Below, one piece after another: positions 1 to 8,649 of a stretch of 39,275 nucleotides of DNA. The translations under genes and the position numbers were made by a program. The stretch covers positions 4,702-43,976 of the forward strand of contig PAUN01000068.1 in NCBI GenBank assembly GCA_002712885.1, in the 5' to 3' direction. Below the pieces are notes generated by a model. It ran no database searches and was not told the DNA's origin. It saw only the letters and a program-made list of their open reading frames with translations. Each line of letters opens with the position of its first letter. The first letter of the stretch is position 1. The DNA is from Acidobacteriota bacterium (GTDB taxonomy: Bacteria > Acidobacteriota > Vicinamibacteria > Vicinamibacterales > UBA8438).

Positions 1-371
1 TCTATGCGCACACGTCGCGTTGGCAACCAGGTAGAGGTAAGGGAGGCCGGCACCTCCATCGGACCACCCTGTTTAGCCTGAAAAATGGTCTCCAACGCCT
101 TCTGCTGAGCGTCAGAGGTACGGTCGTCCACATAGACTCGAGCCGTCGCGTCGCCGTCAAAAAGCGTCGGGCCCGGGAAATGCAGTGCTAGTACGATATT
201 ACAGCCGGTGAGGTCAATGCCGTCGGCGTTCCCTTCGCGGATACGGACCAGGAATGCGGTGCCGCACCAGCCCTGATCCATGACCATCAGTTCCTGCACA
301 CCGTACCAGCAGGGACAGAGCATGTTGCAGCTACAGGTCTCGATCAGTTCACCGTTGACGTTCCAGGCCAT
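1..371 (-). CDS. DUF1326 domain protein, partial (C-terminus outside window)
   Basis: Reading the minus strand from an ATG at 371 gives an open frame of 123 codons that runs off the left edge without a stop. The product begins MAWNVNGELIETCSCNMLCP and continues with a CW pair. This is the cysteine-rich opening (CSCNMLCPCWYG) typical of the DUF1326 family, whose molecular function is unknown. A Shine-Dalgarno-like AAGGAG lies at 381-386, about ten bases before the start, which supports it. Family members are usually near 200 residues, so roughly 80 residues are probably missing. No signal peptide or membrane segment is visible. The conserved cysteines suggest metal or thiol chemistry, but that is only inference. 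Confidence 0.85.
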   Translation of the reverse strand, partial: MAWNVNGELIETCSCNMLCPCWYGVQELMVMDQGWCGTAFLVRIREGNADGIDLTGCNIVLALHFPGPTLFDGDATARVYVDDRTSDAQQKALETIFQAKQGGPMEVPASLTSTWLPTRRVRI

Positions 372-705
372 GGCTGGGGTCTCCTTGGTTCGAGGTCTGG
401 GGATGATAGCTCAGCTTGGTGGATCGGCGCCACCACATGAATGCGCTGCACTTCAGGGTTCGCCGGCTGCCTCGAATAGCGAACTCAGGGGCGTCGAACG
501 TGCCGAAGCGGCGCGGTCAGACCACCGTCGGGCGACCGATTCTCGGTGTGACCGCTTTTGTGCCCATCGGGTCCGCAGGACTATGCGCAAACACGCACCC
601 TACGTCGACCTTGTCCCATCCCCAAGACAGTATGTAAGTCATGTTTTTCCAACTGTTTACCTATCGTTCTGATCACGCTGCCGAGATGTGCGACGTTCAC
701 GGACG
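372..705. other. Gene-free stretch between DUF1326 gene and glnB
   Basis: Apart from the ribosome binding site of the DUF1326 gene at 381-386, I see no convincing gene, RNA or repeat here. The short plus-strand frames across it have no recognisable product. The promoter of the leftward DUF1326 gene should lie here, but no clear -35/-10 pair could be picked out. Confidence 0.5.
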
Positions 706-1189
<484 letters not shown>

Positions 1190-1218
1190 TCACCACGGGC
1201 TGCTGATGGAAGGCGGCG

Positions 1219-2997
1219 TCAGTGTCCGGGGGAGGAGAGCCCGCCGCGCGCGATGAGTTCGCGGGCAACCAGGGCCCGAATGGGAAGCAGCCCGACGGGG
1301 GCCGGCAGGCAGGCGTTCATGCGGGCCAGCGCGTCAGCACGCGGTTCGGTGTCCAGCAGCGATGCCAGCACCTCGCTCGACTCCTGCCGGACACGATCGG
1401 CGGCCTTATAGAACACCAGGACCGCCAGTGCCGATTCCAGTCGCAAGTCCGCCGTGGGTTGGGCCGCGGTCAATTTCGAAACACGAAGGACCGTGCTCTC
1501 CGCCAGGTAGGTCTCGATGGCAATGTCGGCGAGACTGCCGAGGTACTGCTGGTGCTCCGGCGCGAGAAGCTGGTCCGCGTCTACATGTTCCCACAGCGCG
1601 CCGAGCACGAAGAGAAACAGCTGTTTGAGGCGACCGACGCGTGCGTGCAAGGAACCCAGGTCTGAGCCGGTCGGCTCAGCGGCTGGCGGTGCTAGACCGG
1701 TGATTGCTTCGCGAAGGGCAAGTCGCCCGCGGTCGGCGCGCTTCAGTATCGTCTTGGCGATGCTCAATCGGCAGATTTCGCTGGTGCCTTCGTAGATCCG
1801 TGTGATGCGTGAGTCGCGATACCACCGCGCTGCCGGATACTCCTCGCTGTACCCGTTCCCGCCGTACACCTGGAGGGCGTCGTCGGCGAGCCCGTGGTAG
1901 GTCTCAGACCCGATCACTTTGGCCATCGCGCATTCGGTCGAGAATTCCGCCAGCGTCTCGAGCTTGCGGTCGAGCGCGCCGCCACGCTCGGCCCCTTCGG
2001 CTTCGGCCGCGGTGTACACGAGCCCGGCCGTCCGGTAGGCGACCGATTCGGCCCCGTAGGCCCGGGCCGCCATGTCGGCGAGCTTCCGCTGAATGAGCCC
2101 GAATTCCGCGATGGGACGCCCGAACTGTCGGCGCTCATTGGCGTATTGGGTCGCGGCGGCAAGAATTTTCTTGGACGTACCAGCACAGTTGGCCGCCATT
2201 TTCATCCGGCCGAGATTGAGGGTGCACATCGCCACCTTGTGGCCCTTACCGACCTCTCCGAGCAGGTTGTCGACCGGGATCGCCACGTCGTCGAGCTGCA
2301 GCGCACAGACCGACGAGCCCTGCAGGCCCAGCAACTTCTCATGGTCGCCGACGCTCAGACCCGGTGTCTGTCGTTCCAGGAGGAACGCCGAAAACTGTGT
2401 CCCGTCTACCTTCGCGAACAGAATGAAGAGGTCGGCCCAGCCGGCGTTGGTGATCCACTGCTTCGCGCCATTCACGACGTAGTGCCTCCCGTCAGCATTC
2501 AGGGTGGCCGTGGTCGTGATGTTCATCGCGTCCGAGCCGGAACCAGGTTCGGTCAGCGCGAACGCCGCCATCAGGTCGCCGTTCATGCAGCGGGTCAAGT
2601 AGCGATCAATCTGGTCTGGCGTGCCGAAATTGATCAACGGCAGCGTGCCGATTCCCTGATGTGCGAACACGGTGGAGGACAATCCGCCCAGGTAGGAACG
2701 ACATTCGCTCATGCCGGTGATGGCGAGCACGCTGAGTCCGAGGCCACCCAACGCTTCCGGTACTTCCGCCATGAACAGACCCAAGTCGGCCGCTTTTTTG
2801 AACAGCGGGCGGATGACGTCAATGTTCCGTTTGTCGATCTCCTCGTAGAGTGGAGCGACCTCCTGCTCGGCAAATTCCTTGATCGAGCGCATGAGCAGGC
2901 GTTCGTCATCGCTCATGTCCTCAGGACAGACCACGTCTGCTGGGCGCACCTCGTCGAGCAGGAAGCTGGCGCCGTATTGCTGCGGTCGCACGTGCAT
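1219..2997 (-). CDS. Acyl-CoA dehydrogenase (long FadE/VLCAD-like type)
   Basis: This flavoenzyme of 592 residues would introduce the alpha-beta double bond in acyl-CoA during fatty acid beta-oxidation. The acyl-CoA dehydrogenase N-terminal domain is followed by the FAD-binding middle motif AFALTEPGSGSDA, then the C-terminal helical domain with NERRQFGRPIAEFG and DALQVYGGNGYSEEYP. The catalytic base is in RIYEGTSEICRL, with Glu at residue 403, the MCAD-type position. About 180 extra residues follow this core, as in the long bacterial enzymes near 595 residues. The ATG at 2997 is preceded by AGGAG at 3004-3008. The gene lies alone between the tRNA-fMet terminator and glnB. Chain-length specificity cannot be read from the sequence. 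Confidence 0.93.
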   Translation of the reverse strand: MHVRPQQYGASFLLDEVRPADVVCPEDMSDDERLLMRSIKEFAEQEVAPLYEEIDKRNIDVIRPLFKKAADLGLFMAEVPEALGGLGLSVLAITGMSECRSYLGGLSSTVFAHQGIGTLPLINFGTPDQIDRYLTRCMNGDLMAAFALTEPGSGSDAMNITTTATLNADGRHYVVNGAKQWITNAGWADLFILFAKVDGTQFSAFLLERQTPGLSVGDHEKLLGLQGSSVCALQLDDVAIPVDNLLGEVGKGHKVAMCTLNLGRMKMAANCAGTSKKILAAATQYANERRQFGRPIAEFGLIQRKLADMAARAYGAESVAYRTAGLVYTAAEAEGAERGGALDRKLETLAEFSTECAMAKVIGSETYHGLADDALQVYGGNGYSEEYPAARWYRDSRITRIYEGTSEICRLSIAKTILKRADRGRLALREAITGLAPPAAEPTGSDLGSLHARVGRLKQLFLFVLGALWEHVDADQLLAPEHQQYLGSLADIAIETYLAESTVLRVSKLTAAQPTADLRLESALAVLVFYKAADRVRQESSEVLASLLDTEPRADALARMNACLPAPVGLLPIRALVARELIARGGLSSPGH

Positions 2998-3058
2998 TGT
3001 GGACTCCTGCGGACGGCTGGCGGGATAGCGCGTGGCGCCCCACCACGAGGTCCAACGA

Positions 3059-3085
3059 GAAAAGGGATGACCGGTCGGTCACCCC
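3059..3085 (-). terminator. Intrinsic terminator of the initiator tRNA transcript
   Basis: On the minus strand GGGGTGACC, a 4-base loop GACC and GGTCATCCC form a nine-pair stem with one G-U pair, followed directly by TTTTC. It starts about 24 bases after the tRNA 3' end. It therefore separates the tRNA from the downstream acyl-CoA dehydrogenase gene. Confidence 0.75.
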
Positions 3086-3109
3086 TGGTTCATCGCGTAG
3101 ACTGGAAAT

Positions 3110-3186
<77 letters not shown>

Positions 3187-3204
3187 TCAACTGGTTGAAA
3201 ACGC

Positions 3205-3236
3205 TAACGTTGGGCATGGTACCATGCCCAACGTTA
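3205..3236. repeat. 32-bp perfect palindrome over the tRNA-fMet promoter
   Basis: TAACGTTGGGCATGGT is followed at once by its exact reverse complement, with no spacer. It covers the -10 box, the spacer and the predicted transcription start of the promoter at 3216-3244. A perfect dyad this long with no loop and no T-run behind it looks more like a protein-binding operator than a terminator. It lies about 50 bases past the stop of the FtsB-like gene, so a role in ending that transcript cannot be excluded. Confidence 0.8.
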
Positions 3237-3244
3237 ACGGTCAA
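3216..3244 (-). promoter_or_regulatory. Putative sigma-70-type promoter of tRNA-fMet
   Basis: On the minus strand TTGACC (3244-3239) is followed after exactly 17 bases by TACCAT (3221-3216). A start near 3209 would give a leader of about 23 bases before the tRNA 5' end at 3186. The -10 box and most of the spacer lie inside a perfect palindrome described separately. Confidence 0.6.
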
Positions 3245-3287
3245 ACTTGCATGTGTTTTTCAGTGAATTACCGGGTGGGAGGGAGTG

Positions 3288-3740
3288 TCAGGGGCCTGGG
3301 ACGGGCCGATCGGTGACAATGAACAGGTGCTCTCCCGGACGGATCAGCCCAAGTTCGCCGCGGGCGATTTCTTCGATTGCGGCCGGGTCATCGCGCAAGC
3401 GTTCGGCTTGGAGGGCGAGTCGGCGGTTCTCCTCGTGGAGTCGGGCGATGGCGTCGGCCAGCTGTTGCCGTTCGTGGCGCATTCTAACGGTTTGAATGAG
3501 TCCCCGATCACCGGCCACCCCGTTCGCCGCGATGATCGCGAGCGTCAGGCCGATGGCCACGCACATGATGCGGCGCACGGCTGGCGGCGGCGCATCGGAG
3601 GGCGGTACCTTCCGTGCCTGGTTCTTGCGCGCTGGGCGGAGCGGGAGCGTCCCCTGTGTGGGGCGCGGTCGCGTGGCTGACGAGGCCGGTGTCGGCGGTC
3701 GCCGGTGTCCCGGGTGTCCTTGTCTGGGCGTGCGCGGCAT
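3288..3740 (-). CDS. Septum formation initiator FtsB/DivIC-like protein
   Basis: The protein is a small bitopic membrane protein of the division-site FtsB/DivIC family, which bridges FtsL and FtsQ in the divisome. A single membrane segment lies at about residues 59-77 (CVAIGLTLAIIAANGVAG). It is followed by a coiled coil (about 80-120) rich in RLHEENRRLALQAERLR, and the family's closing motif DPAAIEEIARGELGLIRPGE. The first 58 residues are proline- and arginine-rich, unlike most family members, and no ribosome binding site precedes the ATG at 3740. Translation could instead begin at Met59 (3566), though that also lacks a good site. The start is therefore uncertain while the family call is solid. 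It is followed by the tRNA-fMet gene on the same strand. Confidence 0.82.
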   Translation of the reverse strand: MPRTPRQGHPGHRRPPTPASSATRPRPTQGTLPLRPARKNQARKVPPSDAPPPAVRRIMCVAIGLTLAIIAANGVAGDRGLIQTVRMRHERQQLADAIARLHEENRRLALQAERLRDDPAAIEEIARGELGLIRPGEHLFIVTDRPVPGP

Positions 3741-3840
3741 GCAGGACTAGTTTCGGCCACAGTGGCGGCCGAGAATAGGAGCCGGGCTGGAATAAGTTGA
3801 TCACTTCCAGGAGTCGCGGCGCGCGTCGCCTGGGTGGGGG

Positions 3841-4218
3841 ATGAGGGTGACGGAGTGCGAGGTGGTCCTGGTCTTGATCACGTTTCCGGAGGATGGCGAC
3901 GTCGCGTCGTTCGCGACCTGTCTCGTTGACGAGCGGTTGGCCGCCTGCGTGAACGTGCTGCCCGCGATGGAATCGGTCTACCGATGGGAGGGGGCCGTGG
4001 CTCGGGCGCGGGAACGACAACTCATCGTCAAGACGACCGGGGACCGGGTCGAGGCGCTTCGGGTGCGGGTCTGGGAACTGCACCCCTACGAGAGACCGGA
4101 GTTCCTTCAACTGCCGGTGAACGGTGGCGACGATCGCTACCTGGCGTGGGTCCGCGATGGGGTCCAGGCGCCCGGCATCCACGAGCCCCCGGATGCTGAC
4201 TCGACCCCACGAGGATGA
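3841..4218 (+). CDS. cutA: CutA1 divalent ion tolerance protein
   Basis: CutA1 is a small trimeric protein with a P-II-like ferredoxin fold, linked to tolerance of copper and other divalent cations; its precise activity is unsettled. The 125-residue product has the conserved blocks LVDERLAACVNVLPAMESVY RWEG and ELHPYERPEFLQLPV, and a length slightly above the usual 105-115 because of a short C-terminal tail. The start at 3841 follows a G-rich stretch (GGTGGGGG). Its stop overlaps the start of the next gene by four bases, so cutA is the first gene of a three-gene coupled run with a PP2C phosphatase and RNase III. Confidence 0.9.
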   Translation: MRVTECEVVLVLITFPEDGDVASFATCLVDERLAACVNVLPAMESVYRWEGAVARARERQLIVKTTGDRVEALRVRVWELHPYERPEFLQLPVNGGDDRYLAWVRDGVQAPGIHEPPDADSTPRG

Positions 4219-6401
4219 GCCCAGATGCGGTTGCGAATGCAGGGGAGCGCATGACGGCATCCCATCCAGTGCCACCGGCCACGAGGGATTCTGCCGCGCC
4301 GGAACGATCCGGTGGTCCTGGCGAACCGTCGGATCGATTGAGCCGCGTGCGGGCCGGTGCCGCGTCCCGAATCGGCCGCGCCTTGCTTGCCACCTTGGGG
4401 CTGAAACTCGTGGTGGCGACCCTGGGCTCCGCCGCGCCGGGATGGCTTCGGGTGATCGACTCCGTCGGCACCATTGTGATCGCCGTCGGTCTTGGCTATC
4501 TCCTGTTCCGTCTGCTGGTAACGCTGCAGCGTCGGCTGCTGTGGCGGGTCCGGCGGAAGCTGGTCTTGTCCTATCTCTTGATCGGGTTCGTGCCGATCCT
4601 GCTGGTCGGATCGTTCTTCCTGCTGTCGGGCACGTTGCTGATCCTCACCGTCAGCTCATCGCTGGTCCAGCGAGGTCTCGACGAGATCGTCGAGGACGCG
4701 ACGACGCTCGCCGCGATGACTGCCGTGGATCTCGAAGACACGACCGGCCCGCGTGACCTGTCGGCCGTACTCGTGCGGCGGCTCCAGGGGACGGAGCGGC
4801 GCTATCCGGGGGCATCGATAGCCCTGGTGGGGCGCGCGGGTGTTCCCACACCGGCGCCCATCGACGCGATGGCAGGGGAGTGGGATCACGTGCCGGGTCC
4901 GCCGTCCTCACCCGGGTGGTTGGCGCGGAGCGGCGGCGGCATGTTGATAACGGAGGTGGCGGGTCGGCGGAGTATCGTCGCGCGCGGGGCGCAGCGCGTG
5001 CGTTGGCAAGATCGCGTCTACGTGGTCGTCGTGGATCTGCCGTTGTCCGACGGGGTCGTGGCGCGCCTACAGGAAGACAGCGGGACGGTGCTGATCGATG
5101 TTGGCGGGTCGACGAGTGGCGGCGAGGGGGTGGTCGGAAACACCCTCGTCGCCGACGAGGCGCGCGTGTCGTTGAGTCCGCCGGCGGGCCCGATGGAGAC
5201 CGCCGGTGGATTGCCCTGGGTCTCGTTTCTGGACCTGCTGGACTGGTCGACCGGTGAGCACCGACGGGGGGCGTTGTCGTTCCAGGTTCGACCCTCGGTG
5301 CTCTACGGGTTGTTGGTGCGGAGCGGTGAGTTCAATCTGGCCGGGGTGTTGGTCGTGACCCTCGTGCTGATCGCCGTGATGTTCCTCACCATCGAGGCGG
5401 TCGCGTTGGTGATGGGGTTCGCGCTGGCCAAGTCGATCACCGGCGCGGTGCATGAACTCTTCACCGGCACGGAACGGGTCCAACGCGGTGATCTCTCCCA
5501 TCGGATCAAGGTCGACACGCAGGACCAACTGGGCGAGCTCGCGGCGTCGTTCAATGCAATGACCGAGAGCATCGGTGGTCTGCTCGAGCAGGCGCAAGAA
5601 AAGCGTCGGCTGGAGGAGGAGCTTCGAATCGCGCGCGATATCCAAATGTCGCTGTTGCCGGATGCGCCAGCGTCGATGCCCGGCCTGGAGATCAGTGCGG
5701 TATGTCGACCGGCCCGAGAAGTCGGCGGTGACTACTACGACTTCATTCGCCTCGGCGAGGGGCGCCTGGGCGTCCTCGTCGCGGATGTGTCGGGAAAGGG
5801 GACCTCGGCTGCGTTCTATATGGCTGAGCTCAAGGGGCTCATGCTCTCGCTCGGTCAGATCTATCAGAGTCCCAAGCGATTACTGATGGAGGCCAACCGG
5901 ATCCTCGCGACTAGCTTGGACAACCGGACCTTCATCACGATGATCTATGCGGTGGTGGACCTCGAGGAGCGCACGGTGACCTACGTGCGGGCCGGGCACA
6001 CACCGTTGATCTACCTTCCCGCGAACGGGCATCCGCCAAAGACCCGGGTCTTGATTCCGGACGGACTCGTGGTTGGGCTGCAGTTGGACGGGATCGAAGA
6101 GCGGTTCGCCGACTTGCTCGAGGAGCGTACCCTGCCCATCGCGCCCGGGGACCTGTTCGTGTTGTTCACTGACGGCATCACCGAGGCCATGAACGAGGAG
6201 TTCGACCTGTTCGGTGAAGAACGCTTCGGCCGGCTTCTCGAGGAGCACGGCCATCTTCCGTCGGATGCACTGCGGGATCGAATTCTTACCGATGTCGAAG
6301 TGTTCGTCGGTGATGCGGACCAGCACGACGACATGACCGTCGTGTTGCTGCGGATCGACGATTCGCCGTCAGGGCCGGACACGGACGCCACACGGCCATG
6401 A
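4215..6401 (+). CDS. Membrane-anchored HAMP / SpoIIE-type PP2C serine phosphatase
   Basis: This 728-residue protein resembles RsbU/RsbP-class phosphatases that dephosphorylate STAS anti-sigma-factor antagonists in partner-switching systems. The N-terminus has hydrophobic segments at about residues 60-75, 83-105 and 118-150. An extracytoplasmic part of some 220 residues follows, then another membrane segment near 375-405. A HAMP linker follows (about 405-460, ALAKSITGAVHELF), and the PP2C domain runs from about 470 to 720. Metal and active-site motifs are visible: REVGGDYYDF, VLVADVSGKGTSAA, LFVLFTDGITEAMN and DQHDDMTVVLL. It begins with an ATGA overlap on cutA and ends with an ATGA overlap on rnc. 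A STAS protein with the phospho-acceptor serine is encoded at 14646-14984 and is a candidate substrate, though not adjacent. Confidence 0.9.
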   Translation: MSPDAVANAGERMTASHPVPPATRDSAAPERSGGPGEPSDRLSRVRAGAASRIGRALLATLGLKLVVATLGSAAPGWLRVIDSVGTIVIAVGLGYLLFRLLVTLQRRLLWRVRRKLVLSYLLIGFVPILLVGSFFLLSGTLLILTVSSSLVQRGLDEIVEDATTLAAMTAVDLEDTTGPRDLSAVLVRRLQGTERRYPGASIALVGRAGVPTPAPIDAMAGEWDHVPGPPSSPGWLARSGGGMLITEVAGRRSIVARGAQRVRWQDRVYVVVVDLPLSDGVVARLQEDSGTVLIDVGGSTSGGEGVVGNTLVADEARVSLSPPAGPMETAGGLPWVSFLDLLDWSTGEHRRGALSFQVRPSVLYGLLVRSGEFNLAGVLVVTLVLIAVMFLTIEAVALVMGFALAKSITGAVHELFTGTERVQRGDLSHRIKVDTQDQLGELAASFNAMTESIGGLLEQAQEKRRLEEELRIARDIQMSLLPDAPASMPGLEISAVCRPAREVGGDYYDFIRLGEGRLGVLVADVSGKGTSAAFYMAELKGLMLSLGQIYQSPKRLLMEANRILATSLDNRTFITMIYAVVDLEERTVTYVRAGHTPLIYLPANGHPPKTRVLIPDGLVVGLQLDGIEERFADLLEERTLPIAPGDLFVLFTDGITEAMNEEFDLFGEERFGRLLEEHGHLPSDALRDRILTDVEVFVGDADQHDDMTVVLLRIDDSPSGPDTDATRP

Positions 6402-7351
6402 GCGATCCTGAGTTCGCCATCGTCTTCGAGACACCGTCCAGCATCGAGGCCGATGTCGTCCGGGCGTTGCTCGAGACCCACGGCATTCAGGCCATGGTGT
6501 CCTCCGCCGCGCCACAGGCTGTCTTCCCGGTGACACTCAACGGACTGGGAGAAGTGCGGCTGTCCGTACACCAGGAGGCAGCCGCGTCAGCGAGCCGGCT
6601 CATCGACGAGTTCCGTCAAGAGGTCTCGGAGCGACTCACCCGGATTCGAGACGAGTTTCACGACGTGGAAGAGATGCTCGGCTATCGCTTCACGGACCCC
6701 GGCTTGCTCGAGCACGCGTTGACGCATCGATCGAAAGCTCACGAGGACGTCAGCGGGGGGGTGCGAGATAACGAGTCTCTCGAATTTCTCGGTGACGCGG
6801 TGCTTGGTTTGGTGATCGCGGATCGGCTGTTTCGGGAATGCCCCGACTGGAACGAGGGCCAGAAGTCGAAGGCGAAGGCCATGATTGTGTCGACCGTGTC
6901 GCTGGCTCGGATGGGTGAAGAGCTGGGACTCGGCAAGCACCTCCTGCTTGGACGTGGCGAGGAAAAGACCGGGGGACGCCGCAAGCGCTCACTGATCGCC
7001 GACACCTTCGAGGCGATCATTGCCGCCATCTATTTGGACGGGGGCATCACGGCCGCGGAGGGATTTCTTGAACGGTGTTTCCGGCCGCAGCTCGATGCGG
7101 TTCGCACTGGCGGTCTCACGCCCGGGTTGACGGAGGATCACAAGTCTGCTCTGCAGGAGTTTCTGCAATCGCACGACATGGGGCTGCCCGACTACCGTCT
7201 AATCGGCGAGACTGGTCCGGCTCACCGGAAAGTGTTTGAAACGGAGGTTTATGCCGAAGATCGCCCCCTGGCGCGTGGGGAAGGGCGAAGCAAGAAGGCA
7301 TCTGAACAACGGGCGGCCGAGCACGCTTTGCAGACGCTTGACGGCCCGTAG
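6398..7351 (+). CDS. rnc: Ribonuclease III with an N-terminal DUF2007-like domain
   Basis: RNase III cleaves double-stranded RNA in rRNA maturation and mRNA turnover. The catalytic domain begins near residue 94 (EEMLGYRFTDPGLLEHALTH). It carries the signature DNESLEFLGDAVLG with Glu129 and Asp133, and ADTFEAIIAA with Asp202 and Glu205, all four catalytic acids. The dsRNA-binding domain follows at about 245-313, ending GRSKKASEQRAAEHAL. The product is 317 residues, about 90 more than usual. The extra N-terminus (FAIVFETPSSIEADVVRALL ... VRLSVHQEAAASASRLIDEF) resembles DUF2007, a small ferredoxin-like domain normally found alone. The ATG at 6398 overlaps the phosphatase stop by four bases, which supports translation of the extension. 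An internal start near residue 92 is the alternative. Confidence 0.92.
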   Translation: MSDPEFAIVFETPSSIEADVVRALLETHGIQAMVSSAAPQAVFPVTLNGLGEVRLSVHQEAAASASRLIDEFRQEVSERLTRIRDEFHDVEEMLGYRFTDPGLLEHALTHRSKAHEDVSGGVRDNESLEFLGDAVLGLVIADRLFRECPDWNEGQKSKAKAMIVSTVSLARMGEELGLGKHLLLGRGEEKTGGRRKRSLIADTFEAIIAAIYLDGGITAAEGFLERCFRPQLDAVRTGGLTPGLTEDHKSALQEFLQSHDMGLPDYRLIGETGPAHRKVFETEVYAEDRPLARGEGRSKKASEQRAAEHALQTLDGP

Positions 7352-7367
7352 ACCCCACACCCTGTTG

Positions 7368-7390
7368 GGTCGTCGCGCGGCGCGGCGACC
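7368..7390. terminator. Hairpin between convergent rnc and AAA ATPase genes
   Basis: GGTCGTCGCG, a 3-base loop CGG and CGCGGCGACC form a ten-pair stem with one G-U pair. It is placed 17 bases after the rnc stop and 7 bases before the end of the opposing gene. No T-run follows on either strand, so it may need Rho or act only as a weak two-way terminator. Confidence 0.45.
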
Positions 7391-7396
7391 GACGAG

Positions 7397-8548
7397 TCAG
7401 TCGATTTCGATCATGCTCCTGGAGTGGTCGCGACGGGTCTTCCTGCCCGCGGCCACGGCCGGCGTTGCGGCCTGATCCGACTCCATGTAGGGGAAGCGGG
7501 CGACCGCATACTCCTGCGCTTCCCGGGCGAGGTCGTCCTCGTTCGGCGGCGTGGCCTGCCCGTGCAGGTGCACCCATAGCCGGAGCATCGGGTCGGTGAA
7601 GCTGTAGCGTTTGTGCCGGACACTCAGCAGATCGACATCTTCGAGCCAAGAAAGATAATCCTTGGTGGATCCGGGCGTTCGACCCAGGCGGTGTGCCACC
7701 TCGGTCAAGGTGAGGGGTTCTTCGAGAGACAGCACCTCTAGGATCGCCTTGAGCGCGCCGTAGCCGCGTGCCCGGTGGAGTCGGAGCTCGTAGCAGAATC
7801 GGCACGCCATCGACAACGGCGCGTCGGGCGCCATCTGGGCTGCGAGCGCGCTCACCGGGTCGCCGGCGCCGACCGCCGCGGTGGCCTCCGCGAGCAGTCG
7901 CACATAGCGTGGGCGTCCGTCGGTCAGCGCGTGAATGATGCGGCCGAGTTCGAGCCGTTCTCCATCGGTCGCGCCCAGACCGAGCCGGGTGAGGGACGCG
8001 CCGACCTCGGTCGGACTCAGCGGCGGCAGGTGCACGAACTCGAAACGGTCCGGGGCATCGCGAAATAGTCGGCGCGCCCGCGACACGAAACGGGTCGTCA
8101 GCACGAAGCGGTTCGGGCTGTCGCACAGGGCGGTCCAGAACTCGCGTAGCGCGCCACGTAGTCCAGGAAAGCTCTGGAACGTGCGAATCTCCAGTACTTC
8201 GTCCAGCAGGAACGTGACGCTGCCGCCGTTCGGGGTCCGGGCCAGCGCAAGAAACGCGCACAAGCGGTCAAACGCCGCGCGTGCGGCCCGGGGATCGTCG
8301 GTGCCCGGATCCGCCGCGGGCGCCTGGCAACGCGTGGCCCGTGTGACCGCGGCGAGAAAGCCCTCGGGTGTCGTCGCGGCGCGCTCGATATCGATGCGTT
8401 CGGTGTCTGGACCGAGGCGCGCGCCGAGACGGTTCAGGAGTGACGTTCGGCCGATCCCGCAGCCGCCCACCACCACGGGGATTCGCGGCGGAACGGCTTC
8501 GAGTGCGGTCAGAATTCTCCGTTCGATGACAGGTCGTTCGGCCGGCAC
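7397..8548 (-). CDS. Orphan AAA+ ATPase with C-terminal winged helix
   Basis: The 383-residue protein belongs to the broad ATP-binding group that includes archaeal-type AAA ATPases (STAND/ORC-like). A Walker A motif is seen in GGCGIGRTSLLNRL (about residues 28-41) and Walker B in VTFLLDEVLE. Later motifs include RFVLTTRFVSRARRLF, a sensor-1-like region. The C-terminal part (about 265-340) reads like a winged helix: ILEVLSLEEPLTLTEVAHRL and DYLSWLEDVDLLSVRHKRYS. The GTG at 8548 is preceded by GAAGAG. A good promoter lies at 8621-8649. No toxin, transposase or restriction partner is next to it; rnc and purA flank it. Its role is unknown; DNA binding is inferred from the winged helix. Confidence 0.75.
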   Translation of the reverse strand: MPAERPVIERRILTALEAVPPRIPVVVGGCGIGRTSLLNRLGARLGPDTERIDIERAATTPEGFLAAVTRATRCQAPAADPGTDDPRAARAAFDRLCAFLALARTPNGGSVTFLLDEVLEIRTFQSFPGLRGALREFWTALCDSPNRFVLTTRFVSRARRLFRDAPDRFEFVHLPPLSPTEVGASLTRLGLGATDGERLELGRIIHALTDGRPRYVRLLAEATAAVGAGDPVSALAAQMAPDAPLSMACRFCYELRLHRARGYGALKAILEVLSLEEPLTLTEVAHRLGRTPGSTKDYLSWLEDVDLLSVRHKRYSFTDPMLRLWVHLHGQATPPNEDDLAREAQEYAVARFPYMESDQAATPAVAAGRKTRRDHSRSMIEID

Positions 8549-8620
8549 GCGATCTCTTCAGGGTGACACTGACGCGGCAACGTGATGGTGAAAATTCCTG
8601 ATGGGCCCTCGGAACGATAG

Positions 8621-8649
8621 ACGGTAAAGAAGAGTGCACAGATTGTCAA
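8621..8649 (-). promoter_or_regulatory. Sigma-70-type promoter of the AAA ATPase gene
   Basis: The minus strand has TTGACA (8649-8644), a 17-base spacer and TACCGT (8626-8621). The -35 is perfect and the -10 matches moderately. Transcription would begin near 8614, giving a leader of about 65 bases before the GTG at 8548. The rest of the 8549-8819 interval, which should also hold the purA promoter, shows no other clear pair. Confidence 0.6.

Noticed and set aside
3205-3236. Palindrome as an intrinsic terminator
   Set aside because: It has no loop and no T-run, and overlaps a well-spaced -35/-10 pair for the tRNA; an operator is more likely, though not proven.
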